DNA of 64,000 nt from JADLCB01 sp964398315 (GTDB taxonomy: Bacteria > Planctomycetota > Phycisphaerae > Tepidisphaerales > Tepidisphaeraceae): assembly GCA_964398315.1 (NCBI GenBank), contig CAYNMV010000020.1, forward strand, positions 1 to 64,000. Direction: 5' to 3'. Both the position numbers and the translations under genes were made by a program. The notes below the pieces were generated by a model. It saw only the letters and a program-made list of their open reading frames with translations, did not search any database and was not told where the DNA came from. Position 1 is the stretch's first letter; every line of letters begins with the position of its first letter. Below are positions 46,169-54,724 of the stretch, one piece after another.

Positions 46169-47806
46169 ATGGAATACCTGCTCGTCCTGCTCATCGTCCT
46201 CCCTCTGCTCGGCGCGGCCGTTGGGGCGTTTCTCAGTGGTGGCGCGGCCCGGTCGTGGGCCCTGATCGTCAGTTGCGCCACGCTCGCCGCCGGCGTCGCC
46301 CTGGCGCTGGGCTTCAACTTCAGCGCCGGTGACGATGTCTTCGCCTATGGGCAGAACGGCGCAACCCTCTTCGCCCTGCCGGACATCGGCTTCAGCTTCG
46401 CGCTGGGGATCGATTCCATTTCCCTGTGGCTGACGCTCCTGACCACCGGCCTGACACCGCTGGCCGTCTGGTTCAGCTTTGGCTCGATCACCGAGCGCGA
46501 GAAGGAATACTACGCCTGGATGCTGGTGCTGCTGGCCGCCATGGTGGGTGTGTTCCTCGCCCGCGACCTGCTGCTGTTCTATATCTTCTTCGAGCTGACC
46601 CTGGTCCCGATGTTCTTCATCATCGGCATCTGGGGCGGACCGCAGCGCCGCTACGCCGCGGCCAAGTTCTTCCTGTTCACCTTCGCCGGCTCGGTCTTCA
46701 CGCTGGCGGGCGTGATTTACCTGGGCATCGCGGCCGATTCGTTCGCCTTCGCGGATGTCTTCGCCTACTGCCAGAACTCGGCCACCGCTCCTGAGCGTTT
46801 CCTGCTGCTGCTGGCGTTCCTGGGCGGCTTTGCGGTGAAGGTGCCGCTGTTCCCGGTGCACACGTGGCTGCCGCTGGCCCACACCGAGGCCCCCACCGCC
46901 GGCTCGGTCATTCTGGCGGGTGTCCTGCTTAAACTGGGCACCTACGGGCTGCTGAAGATCGCCCTGCCGGTCGGCATCCTCGGCCTGGCCCACTCAACCG
47001 AGGTTGTCGGGCAGTTCCTCTACTGGCAGATCACCATGCCCGGCTTCATCAAGTTCCTGGGCATCCTCTGCATCATTGGCATCATCTACGGCGCCCTGGT
47101 CGCGTGGGTGCAGCAGGATATCAAGAAGCTGGTGGCCTACTCATCGGTCTCCCACCTGGGCTTCTGCGTGCTGGGGCTGCTGGCGCTCAACGAGATCGGC
47201 CTGCAGGGCTCGGTGCTCTACATGATCAACCACGGCATCAGCACCGGCGCGATGTTCCTGGTGATCGGCATGGTCTATGACCGCTACCACACGCGCGACA
47301 TCAACGAGCTGTCCGGCCTGGCCCGCCGCATGCCGATCCTGGCCTTCTTCTGGATCGTCTTCACCATGAGCAGCATCGGGCTGCCGGGCACCAACGGCTT
47401 TATCAGCGAGTTCCTCTCGATCATGGGCGCGTTCACCAGCGACACGCTGGGCATCACCTTTGGCGTGCTGGCGGCTATCGGCATCCTGCTGGGCGCGATC
47501 TACATGCTGCACCTGGCGGCCCGCATCATCTGGGGGCCGCTCAAGACCCCGCACGCAGAAGCGGACAGTGCCCACGCCACGCCCGGCGATCTCAACGGCC
47601 GCGAGATTGCCATCCTGGTGCCGCTGGCCATCGTCGTCTTCCTCATTGGCCTGTATCCCAAGCCGATGATGGACTCGATGAAGGGCCCGTTGCAGCAGTT
47701 GGCCAGTGCCGCACAGGAAGCGCCCACTGCCGATCTTCCCTTGGCGAATGAGGAAGTCGTCAGCGCGGCTCCCATTCGGCAAGCGGCAATCGACAATCGC
47801 CCATAA
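46169..47806 (+). CDS. nuoM: NADH-quinone oxidoreductase subunit M
   Basis: 545 residues with about 14 membrane segments. LLLFYIFFELTLVPMFFIIGIWGG carries the conserved Glu of TM5, LFPVHTWLPLAHTEAPTAGSVILAG is the NuoM signature, and DIKKLVAYSSVSHLGFCVLG has the conserved Lys. It is an antiporter-like proton channel of complex I. The last ten codons (IRQAAIDNRP) are encoded by the start of the next heptamer repeat, so the repeat has altered or extended the C-terminus. The spacer to nuoN is 24 nt. Confidence 0.96.
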   Translation: MEYLLVLLIVLPLLGAAVGAFLSGGAARSWALIVSCATLAAGVALALGFNFSAGDDVFAYGQNGATLFALPDIGFSFALGIDSISLWLTLLTTGLTPLAVWFSFGSITEREKEYYAWMLVLLAAMVGVFLARDLLLFYIFFELTLVPMFFIIGIWGGPQRRYAAAKFFLFTFAGSVFTLAGVIYLGIAADSFAFADVFAYCQNSATAPERFLLLLAFLGGFAVKVPLFPVHTWLPLAHTEAPTAGSVILAGVLLKLGTYGLLKIALPVGILGLAHSTEVVGQFLYWQITMPGFIKFLGILCIIGIIYGALVAWVQQDIKKLVAYSSVSHLGFCVLGLLALNEIGLQGSVLYMINHGISTGAMFLVIGMVYDRYHTRDINELSGLARRMPILAFFWIVFTMSSIGLPGTNGFISEFLSIMGAFTSDTLGITFGVLAAIGILLGAIYMLHLAARIIWGPLKTPHAEADSAHATPGDLNGREIAILVPLAIVVFLIGLYPKPMMDSMKGPLQQLASAAQEAPTADLPLANEEVVSAAPIRQAAIDNRP

Positions 47807-47830
47807 CATCAATCGCAAATTGCCAATCCC
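47774..47830 (+). repeat. heptamer repeat across the nuoM end and the nuoN start
   Basis: Five words of AATCGCC type run in register from 47774 to 47808 inside the nuoM 3' end, and two more (AATCGCA, AATTGCC) at 47811-47824, stopping 6 nt before the nuoN ATG. Nearly all face one way, so this is a single-arm or decayed element. It lacks a Shine-Dalgarno. Confidence 0.65.
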
Positions 47831-49501
47831 ATGACTGACCTGCTTTCCCTCATCCTCCCCGAGATCCTCCTGGCCGCCGCGGCTCTCGTGCTGATCCTGA
47901 TGGGGATCGGCAAGAGCGTCGCTACCCGCAAGGTGGCGCCGGTGGTGGCGCTGGTAGCGCTGATCGCAGCGCTGATGGTTTCAGCCATGCACGCCGGTGA
48001 ACTGCGCCAGGGGGCGACACTGGCCGACCGCTTCGACGTCGTGCGCCTTTACGAGTTCGGGCAGTACATCAAGCTGCTGACCTGCGCGGTGGGCATCCTG
48101 CTGGTGCTGCTGGCCTGGCCGACCAGTGCTGATGGACAGGGCAACCCGGCTATGCGCTTCGGTACCGAGGCCAGCGAGTTCCTCGCCCTGCTGCTGCTGA
48201 GCCTCAGCGGCATCCTGCTGACCGCCTCGGCCAACGACATGATCCTGCTGTTCCTGGCCCTGGAGCTGGTCAGCATCCCCACTTACGTGATGGTCTCGAT
48301 CTCCCGCCCGCTGGCCGTGGCGCAGGAGGCGGGCGTCAAGTATTTCTTCCTGGGGGCGATGGCCGCGGCGATCATGCTGTTTGGCTTCAGCTACCTGTAC
48401 GGCACCACCGGCACCACCAGCCTGCACCAGATCGCGCAGCAACTGACCCCCGCCGCCGGCCGGCCGGTTCAACTGGAAAGCTGGATGGTGCTGGCGGCGA
48501 TCACGCTGCTGCTGGGGCTGGCGTTCAAGATCGCCGCGTTCCCGATGCACTTTTACGCCGGCGATGTGTACCAGGGGGCGGCCACCCCGGTGACGGCCTT
48601 CCTGTCATTCGTGCCCAAGACCGCCGGCTTCGTCGCCATCATCAAGGTGCTTTACGCCCTCACCGCCGGCACCTGGGCCGGGCCGGTGATGCTGGCCAAC
48701 CTGCTGTGGGTGCTGGCGGTGCTGAGCATGACCCTCGGCAACATGCTGGGTCTGCTGCAGTACAACGTCAAACGCGTGCTGGCCTACAGCTCGATCGCCC
48801 ACAGCGGCTACATGCTGGCCGGCCTGACCGCCCTGCTCTACGCCGCCCACTCGTTGAAGCTTCCCCCCGGCGAGGTCGGGGTGATCCAGAACAATGCCCT
48901 GCGCGGGGTGCTGTTCTACCTGGCGGCCTACGGCATCACCAACGCCGCCGCCTTCGGGGTGCTGATGCTCCTGCCGGCCCGCGAACTGGCCGATGGGGAG
49001 CGCCAGGGCACCAGTGCGGAAACCTTCGAAGACCTTGCCGGCACTGGCCGCAAGCACCCGGCCCTGGGGCTGGCGATGGCGGTGGCCTGCTTCAGCCTCA
49101 CCGGCCTGCCGTTGACCATCGGCTTTTTCGGCAAGCTGTACCTGATCTGGCCGGCCCTTGAGATCGGCGGCGGCTTCATGATCACGCTGGTCGTTCTGAC
49201 AGTCATCAATGCTGCCATCTCCGCCGGTTACTACCTGCGGATCGTGGCGACCATGTTCCTGCGGCCCGAGCCCGAGCCGTTCCACCCCGTTACCCGCCCC
49301 GCCCCGGCGGCTGCACCGCTGGGCCAGCCGGCCATGCCGATGCCCATCGTGGCGTCGATTGCCCTGTCGGTGGTGGGTACGCTTGCCCTGGGCATGATTC
49401 CCCCCATTACCCAGGGCCTCAGCGCCAGTGCGGATCGCGCCGCGCTGATCGAAGGGCGTGCCACGACCACACCGGTGCTTCGTATCGATGTCGGCCGGTA
49501 A
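47831..49501 (+). CDS. nuoN: NADH-quinone oxidoreductase subunit N
   Basis: 556 residues with about 14 membrane segments; the third antiporter-like subunit. LLFLALELVSIPTYVMVSI has the conserved Glu, AGVKYFFLGAMAAAIMLFG the Lys of TM7, and FHFYAGDV-type sequence is seen as FPMHFYAGDVYQGAATPVT. NVKRVLAYSSIAHSGYMLAG is the central signature. The C-terminus is normal. It ends the nuo run and is followed by an intrinsic terminator at 49552. Subunits A-I are not in this window. Confidence 0.96.
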   Translation: MTDLLSLILPEILLAAAALVLILMGIGKSVATRKVAPVVALVALIAALMVSAMHAGELRQGATLADRFDVVRLYEFGQYIKLLTCAVGILLVLLAWPTSADGQGNPAMRFGTEASEFLALLLLSLSGILLTASANDMILLFLALELVSIPTYVMVSISRPLAVAQEAGVKYFFLGAMAAAIMLFGFSYLYGTTGTTSLHQIAQQLTPAAGRPVQLESWMVLAAITLLLGLAFKIAAFPMHFYAGDVYQGAATPVTAFLSFVPKTAGFVAIIKVLYALTAGTWAGPVMLANLLWVLAVLSMTLGNMLGLLQYNVKRVLAYSSIAHSGYMLAGLTALLYAAHSLKLPPGEVGVIQNNALRGVLFYLAAYGITNAAAFGVLMLLPARELADGERQGTSAETFEDLAGTGRKHPALGLAMAVACFSLTGLPLTIGFFGKLYLIWPALEIGGGFMITLVVLTVINAAISAGYYLRIVATMFLRPEPEPFHPVTRPAPAAAPLGQPAMPMPIVASIALSVVGTLALGMIPPITQGLSASADRAALIEGRATTTPVLRIDVGR

Positions 49502-49551
49502 CGCCTTGATCCGGCCACGCCCTGGCCAGCCACACACCATGCCAGCCCTGC

Positions 49552-49578
49552 AAACCCCGCACACCGTGCGGGGTTTTT
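49552..49578 (+). terminator. intrinsic terminator after nuoN
   Basis: A perfect 11-bp stem, AAACCCCGCAC (49552-49562) with GTGCGGGGTTT (49566-49576), a 3-nt loop and a T run (49574-49578). It ends the nuo transcript 50 nt past nuoN. Confidence 0.85.
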
Positions 49579-49777
49579 GCTTTGCCCTGGATGGGCAACG
49601 GGCAACAGGCATCATCCTGGGGCACGGATCAGACACCGCATGGGCAGCGCTTCATCTGATCTGCAAACGGGCAGATTGGCCGAAGCGGCACCCCATTTGC
49701 CGCCGGGCGATGGGCGCTTCCTTTTCTTTCGCCCGTATGCCGTTACAGTTTCCGCCCATCAGGAAGGAGGCACAGGC

Positions 49778-50662
49778 GTGGTTGAACCATTTTTTCTCGC
49801 CGCCGCCGAGGCGGTCGGGCCGGGGTTGACGAGTCTTTTCTCGGTTGAGGCGATCGTGGCGCTGCTGACGCTGACAGCGCTGGAGATCGTGCTGGGGATC
49901 GACAACATCGTGTTTATCTCGATCCTGGCCGGGAAGCTGCCGCCGGAGCAGGCGCCCAAGGCACGGCAACTGGGCCTGGGGCTGGCGATGGGCATCCGCA
50001 TCCTGCTGCTGCTGTCGATCACCTGGATCATGCGGCTGACGGCGGACCTGTTCTACATCCCGGCCCCCTGGATAGATGGCGACTGGATGGGCCTCAGCGG
50101 GCGTGATCTGATCCTGCTGGTGGGCGGGCTGTTCCTGGTGGGCAAGAGCACCTATGAGATTCACGACAAGCTCGAAGGCGATGATCACGCCGCCGGGCCG
50201 GCCAAGTCGCGCTCCTTTGCCGCGACCATCGCGCAGATCCTGGCGCTGGATGTCGTCTTCTCGCTGGACAGCGTCATCACGGCTGTGGGCATGGTGAAGA
50301 CCCATCCCGAGCACATGTGGGTGGGCCTGACGGTAATGATCGCGGCGGTGGTGATTGCGGTGGGGGTGATGCTGCTGGCGGCGGGGGCGGTCTCGAACTT
50401 CATCGACCGGCACCCGACGATGAAGATCCTCGCGCTTTCATTCCTGCTGCTGATCGGCGTGATGCTGATCGTAGAGGGGTTTGAGGGGCACATCCCCAAG
50501 GGCTACATCTACTTCGCGATGGCCTTCAGCCTGGGCGTGGAGATGATGAACATCCGCCTGCGCAAGGTGAGCAGCAAACCGGTGACGCTGCATCAGAGCT
50601 ATGTCCCCGAGGCCGGCGATGCCTACGCCGCCGCCACCGCCGTGCCGCCCAGGAAATCATGA
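49778..50662 (+). CDS. TerC-family integral membrane protein
   Basis: 294 residues with seven or more membrane segments. The TerC signatures are LEIVLGIDNIVFISILAGKL with the Asp near the start and ALDVVFSLDSVITAVGMV with the second Asp pair. Related proteins export manganese at the membrane during protein secretion; tellurite resistance is the historical name. The GTG start is set by AGGAAGGAGG (49761-49770), a perfect Shine-Dalgarno 7 nt before it. The C-terminal 30 residues are soluble. The gene stands alone between nuoN and a convergent RRM gene. Confidence 0.9.
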   Translation: MVEPFFLAAAEAVGPGLTSLFSVEAIVALLTLTALEIVLGIDNIVFISILAGKLPPEQAPKARQLGLGLAMGIRILLLLSITWIMRLTADLFYIPAPWIDGDWMGLSGRDLILLVGGLFLVGKSTYEIHDKLEGDDHAAGPAKSRSFAATIAQILALDVVFSLDSVITAVGMVKTHPEHMWVGLTVMIAAVVIAVGVMLLAAGAVSNFIDRHPTMKILALSFLLLIGVMLIVEGFEGHIPKGYIYFAMAFSLGVEMMNIRLRKVSSKPVTLHQSYVPEAGDAYAAATAVPPRKS

Positions 50663-50815
50663 TGCGTGCCTGAAGCCAGCAGAAGGTGCATGCCCGCAAT
50701 GGCGGCGTGCAACCGATGGGGCATCCCTCAGGAGAGCATGAAGCAGCGCACAGGTGATCGGAACGGCGTGGCGCTACCGGGCCACGGCTTGATCGGGATG
50801 AGACAATCCCCGCGA

Positions 50816-50851
50816 TTGCCCCGAAGGCGCTTTACCGCGCCTTCGGGGCAA
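50816..50851. terminator. perfect 15-bp hairpin between convergent genes
   Basis: TTGCCCCGAAGGCGC (50816-50830) and GCGCCTTCGGGGCAA (50837-50851) are perfectly complementary around a 6-nt loop. It lies 31 nt past the RRM-gene stop and 154 nt past terC. No T tract on either strand, so it may end transcripts in another way, or protect their 3' ends. Confidence 0.55.
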
Positions 50852-50882
50852 CCTGCAGGGAGGGGATTAGCCGAAGAGGGGA

Positions 50883-51239
50883 TCAGTACCGATCGCGGCC
50901 GCCGCCACGGCCGCCGCGGTCGCCCCCACGGCCCCCACCGCCGTAACCACCACGGCCACCGCCCCCACCCCCGCCATAGCCGCCACGGTCTTCGCGTGGC
51001 TTGGCTTCATTGACGGTAAGAGGCCGGCCACCGTGCTGCTGGCCGTTGAGGGCGGCGATGGCGGCTTGGGCTTCATCTTCGCTGCCCATTTCGACGAAAC
51101 CGAATCCCTTGCTCCTGCCTGTCTCGCGGTCGTTGATGACCTGGGCACTGGTGACGGTGCCGAACTGGCCGAACAACTGCTGCAGCTCCGAACTGCTGAC
51201 GTTATAGGGCAGGTTGCCCACGTACAGCTTGAGACCCAT
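50883..51239 (-). CDS. RRM-domain RNA-binding protein with glycine-rich tail
   Basis: 118 residues. One RNA recognition motif: RNP2 is LYVGNLPYN at the start and RNP1 is KGFGFVEM. The last 35 residues are almost only Gly, Arg, Tyr and Asp, in RGG/GGY patterns. Such small RRM-Gly proteins occur in cyanobacteria and planctomycetes and are often cold-induced RNA chaperones. GGAG lies 9 nt before the ATG at 51239, which fixes the start; the upstream frame is not family-like. Confidence 0.93.
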   Translation of the reverse strand: MGLKLYVGNLPYNVSSSELQQLFGQFGTVTSAQVINDRETGRSKGFGFVEMGSEDEAQAAIAALNGQQHGGRPLTVNEAKPREDRGGYGGGGGGGRGGYGGGGRGGDRGGRGGGRDRY

Positions 51240-51523
51240 ACTGACGCTCCGACTGGATACTTCGGCCCATTTCTTCGAGGGGCGCTTTCCGGGCCGATTT
51301 CGAAAGGGTTGACGTGCCAACCGACGCGTGCGATGCGTGCTTCCGGGCAGGATTCAAGGTTCGTTCAGGACTGTCCCGTGGCGCGATCCTCATGGTCGCC
51401 ACCTCAGGCGCAGATCATACCCCCGCCGGTTCAATTCACGCCAGAGAAATCTTGCCAAGCCGGCGGGCGATGGGATCGCGCCTTCCCTGGCCGCTTCTTC
51501 CTGCATTTGCGGCAGATCGGCGT

Positions 51524-51529
51524 TAAACT
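51524..51529 (+). promoter_or_regulatory. leaderless-type -10 box of the kinase-like gene
   Basis: TAAACT ends 7 nt before the ATG at 51537. The -35 position is poor. Confidence 0.4.
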
Positions 51530-51536
51530 ACGCGTT

Positions 51537-52331
51537 ATGTCCGACCTTTCACCGCCAAGTCGGCTTCGTCGCGGATCCTTCGCGGCGCAGATGCGTGCCC
51601 TGGGCGAGGGAGACCTGCCGCCGTGGGTGATGGCCCGGGATGTGATTTACCGGCACGTCCGCACGATCAAGCATGACTTTTTCGCCGCCACCGGGCTGTA
51701 CCAGGCGGAAGATGGGTCCAGGGCGATCGTGAAGATCAATCGTCGTACGGATTTCCTGGGCCTGCCGCTGGAGTGGGCCGGGCGCTGGCTGTGCAACCGC
51801 GAGGTGCGCTGCTACCACGCACTGGCCGACCTGCCCCACGTGCCAGCGCTGCTGGGGCTGGTGGGGACGACCGGCTTCATCCATGATTACATTGAAGGCC
51901 GTCCCCTGGCCAAGGGGATGGCCGTGCCGGACACCTTTTTCGATGAGCTGGAGCAGTTGCTCAAGACGCTGCACGAGCGCGGCATCGCCTATGGCGATAC
52001 CAACAAGCCGGAGAATATCCTCCTGGGCGATGATGGCCGGCCGTACCTGATCGATTTCCAGATCAATTTCGCGCTGCATGACTTTGGCCGTAACCCGATT
52101 GCCCGCATCATCTTGAATCGCGTGCATGCGGCCGATCTCTACCATCTGTACAAGCACAAGAAGCGTTTGCGGCCGGATCAGCTCAGGCCGGAAGAGGCTC
52201 GGATCGTCCAGCACCGCGGGATCCTGATCCGCCTGCACCGGTTTTTGACCAGGCCCTATTTCCTGCTGCGCCGGCGGACGATGAAGCGGCTGGCCAAGAG
52301 CGGCCACATCGCCGCGGCCGGGAGTAACTGA
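51537..52331 (+). CDS. kinase-like protein (Kdo-kinase/RIO type)
   Basis: 264 residues of a small kinase fold. AIVKINRR includes the likely ATP-binding Lys, FIHDYIEGRPLAKGM is the hinge, and LHERGIAYGDTNKPENILL is the catalytic loop with Asp and Asn. YLIDFQINFAL stands for the DFG segment, with Gln in place of Gly. The pattern is near WaaP/Kdo kinases and RIO-like proteins; the target could be a lipid or sugar of the envelope. The protein is basic at its C-terminus. Its stop overlaps the start of the next gene (TGATG), so the two are translationally coupled. Confidence 0.75.
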   Translation: MSDLSPPSRLRRGSFAAQMRALGEGDLPPWVMARDVIYRHVRTIKHDFFAATGLYQAEDGSRAIVKINRRTDFLGLPLEWAGRWLCNREVRCYHALADLPHVPALLGLVGTTGFIHDYIEGRPLAKGMAVPDTFFDELEQLLKTLHERGIAYGDTNKPENILLGDDGRPYLIDFQINFALHDFGRNPIARIILNRVHAADLYHLYKHKKRLRPDQLRPEEARIVQHRGILIRLHRFLTRPYFLLRRRTMKRLAKSGHIAAAGSN

Positions 52332-52942
52332 TGCATCCGTTTGTCAAACACCTGCTGCTGGCCTGTATCGCCGCCCTGCTGCTGACGGCCGGGGCCATCA
52401 TGCTCACCCGCCCTGCTGGGTCGAAGGCGGATGCCCCAATCGCCGCCCGTTCGTCCGGGCCCCGCCCGCCGCGCCCGCCGCTGTCACCCGAGCCCCCTCC
52501 GCTGGTCGGTACCGATCGATCGGTCCCGACCGAACAACTGTTTGATCAGGTGGAGTCCATCCTTGAAGTCAGCGGAGTACGGGCCGAAGACGTGCTGAGC
52601 ATCCACCTGCCACGGCGGGATATGCTCATCTTCCTCGATGGCAATGAAATTCCCCCCGCCGCGGGCGTGCGGCATGAGCTGCTGTTCTATCGCTGCCCCT
52701 GCGGCACCCTGCTGTCGCACGGGCAGTTTGTCCTGCTGGATTATGAAATCAACGATGTCATCGACGCCCTGCGCCAGGATCCGGAGGTGAAAATCGCCGG
52801 CAGCGCCCCGTTCCTGCTCGCCAGTGAGCCATCTTTGACCATCCTCCGCTACCAGGCCGAAGGCGATCCCGCTCACCTGGCAAGGATTCTCAAAGGGGCC
52901 TTGCGCTGGGTGGGCGAGGCACGGCTCAGCAGCGGGGAGTGA
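52331..52942 (+). CDS. membrane-anchored protein with DUF1259-like domain
   Basis: 203 residues. A signal anchor (HLLLACIAALLLTAGAIML) leads to a Pro-rich linker of about 35 residues. The domain from about residue 65 has DVLSIHLPRRDM, then GQFVLLDYEINDVIDALRQD and GDPAHLARILKGAL, a layout I recognise from DUF1259 (LppY/LpqO). The histidine-containing segment of that family is not present, and a CPCG sequence sits in its middle. Function unknown. It starts within the stop codon of the kinase-like gene (TGATG), which implies coupled synthesis and a shared envelope role. Confidence 0.6.
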   Translation: MHPFVKHLLLACIAALLLTAGAIMLTRPAGSKADAPIAARSSGPRPPRPPLSPEPPPLVGTDRSVPTEQLFDQVESILEVSGVRAEDVLSIHLPRRDMLIFLDGNEIPPAAGVRHELLFYRCPCGTLLSHGQFVLLDYEINDVIDALRQDPEVKIAGSAPFLLASEPSLTILRYQAEGDPAHLARILKGALRWVGEARLSSGE

Positions 52943-53124
52943 TCGCGCCGTACAGAGATGATCGAGCCACGCAGATGATCGCACGGCTCGATCGGCGCAG
53001 AAATGGCCGAGGCCGACACATTGGCCGATCGCGGCCCGCACGAGGCGCGGCAGGATCGTGACAATTCCCTTCCCGCGGCCTCATCCATGCGCCGTTATGG
53101 GAGGTGACCCTGCGGGCTTTCTAA

Positions 53125-53154
53125 TTGACGCTCGGGTGGCACGGTCTTTACTGT
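53125..53154 (+). promoter_or_regulatory. promoter of the subtilase gene
   Basis: TTGACG (53125-53130), an 18-bp spacer and TACTGT (53149-53154). The start site would be near 53161, giving a leader of about 7 nt before the ATG at 53168. Confidence 0.55.
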
Positions 53155-53167
53155 TTAGCAGGCCCTC

Positions 53168-54556
53168 ATGTTGAACCTGCTTGATGGTATCGTGGAATCG
53201 CTGGAGCCTCGCCGCTTGCTCAGCGCCAGCCTGCGTACGGTGGCGCCGGCAGCGCTGCCAAACGATCCGGGCTTCACCCAGGCCTCGCTCTACGGCCTGA
53301 ATCGCATCGGCGCAGACCGCGCCTGGGCCACCACCACCGGCCACACGGCCATCATCGTCGCCAGCATCGACTCAGGGGTCGATTTCGCCCACCCGGATCT
53401 CTATCTCAATATCTGGATCAACCAGGGTGAAATCCCCGCCACGCTCCGCAACAGCGTGATCGAATCGCCGCTGGATGGGGACAACATCATCACCTTCCGC
53501 GACCTCAACGCCCGCAATGCCCAGGGACAACTGATCAACGGCCAGTTCGTCTCGGACCTCAACGGCAACGGCTACATTGATGGCGAGGACCTGATCTTCG
53601 ATCGCCGCTGGGCGGATGGTGTAGACACCGATGGCAACGGCTATATCGATGACCTGATCGGCTGGGACTTCGCCAACAACGACAATGATCCCTACGACTA
53701 CAACGGCCACGGCACCCACACCGCCGGGATCATTGGCGCTGTCGGCAACAACGCCCTGGGGGTGGTCGGCGTGAACTGGAATGTCCAGATCATGCCGATC
53801 AAGATTTTCTCGGACAACGATGTCTCAGCGCCCGATCCGGCGATCGCGGCGGGCATCTACTATGCCGTCAACATGGGGGCGCGCATCAGCAACAACAGCT
53901 ATGGCGGCGCATTCGGCTACACCGGGGATGTGCTCTACAACGCCATCGACTACGCCCGCCAGCGCGATCACCTGTTCATCGCCGCCGCCGGCAACAATGG
54001 CCTGAACAACGATACCGCGCCGATGCGCTCCTACCCCGCCAGCTACGACCTGGGCAATATCATCTCAGTGGCCGCCAGTGACCAGTTCGACCGGCTGGCT
54101 TACTTTTCCAACTACGGCTGGCGCTCCGTGGACATCGCCGCGCCGGGCGTGGGCATCCTCAGCACCATCAACCAGAACGGCTACGGCCGCTACAGCGGCA
54201 CCAGCATGGCTGCCCCGCACGTGGCCGGAGCGGCAGCCCTCATGCTCAGCCTCAAGCCCAACCTGGCGGCGTGGCAGCTTCGCTATGCCCTGATGCTCTC
54301 AGCGCAGGAAACCCCCTCGCTGCGGTACACCGTCTTCAGCCGCGGCCGGCTGAACGTGGCCGGTGCGGTTGAGATCGCTCAGGGCTTTCGCCCGGCCGGC
54401 TTCGCCAACAGCCCGCAGGTCAAGGCTCTGGGCCAGACCTGGGGCAGCCGATCCCCCTTCGCCCATGCAGCCCACGCCGCCTCCAGCCCGCTGGTTGTGC
54501 TGGAGGCCGATGAGGAGGATCCGCTGCTTCCATCACCGTCCAGACCGCTTGTGTAG
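53168..54556 (+). CDS. secreted subtilisin-family serine protease with planctomycete leader
   Basis: 462 residues. The leader holds SLEPRRLLSA (residues 11-20), the planctomycete export motif. The S8 catalytic triad is intact: Asp68 in IDSGVD, His181 in GHGTHTAG and Ser346 in GTSMAAPHVAG, with the oxyanion Asn in AAAGNNG. Between Asp and His lie two EF-hand-like calcium loops (DLNGNGYIDGED and DTDGNGYIDD). The C-terminal 80 residues are not catalytic and rich in Ala, Ser and Pro. It probably acts outside the cell or at the surface. Confidence 0.93.
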   Translation: MLNLLDGIVESLEPRRLLSASLRTVAPAALPNDPGFTQASLYGLNRIGADRAWATTTGHTAIIVASIDSGVDFAHPDLYLNIWINQGEIPATLRNSVIESPLDGDNIITFRDLNARNAQGQLINGQFVSDLNGNGYIDGEDLIFDRRWADGVDTDGNGYIDDLIGWDFANNDNDPYDYNGHGTHTAGIIGAVGNNALGVVGVNWNVQIMPIKIFSDNDVSAPDPAIAAGIYYAVNMGARISNNSYGGAFGYTGDVLYNAIDYARQRDHLFIAAAGNNGLNNDTAPMRSYPASYDLGNIISVAASDQFDRLAYFSNYGWRSVDIAAPGVGILSTINQNGYGRYSGTSMAAPHVAGAAALMLSLKPNLAAWQLRYALMLSAQETPSLRYTVFSRGRLNVAGAVEIAQGFRPAGFANSPQVKALGQTWGSRSPFAHAAHAASSPLVVLEADEEDPLLPSPSRPLV

Positions 54557-54724
54557 CCATCCCGCCCAGCGCACAACCTGCCGCAGGCAACGGCCTGCCG
54601 GAAGCCGCCACTGGCGCCGGCCACCCCCCCCTCGATCACTTCCTTTCCCCACTTCGCGGCGAAGGGTTGACGCCCACGGCAGGGAAGGTAGCGTATCGGC
54701 GTCCCAACTGCGGCGGCCATTGAC

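Noticed and set aside
49593..49606. Two GGGCAAC words as a further heptamer repeat
   Set aside because: Only two units and no partner arm; too short to separate from chance.
53540..53680. Dockerin-like calcium loops as a sign of cellulosome-type assembly
   Set aside because: EF-hand-like loops between Asp and His are common in planctomycete subtilases, and there is no second dockerin repeat at the C-terminus.
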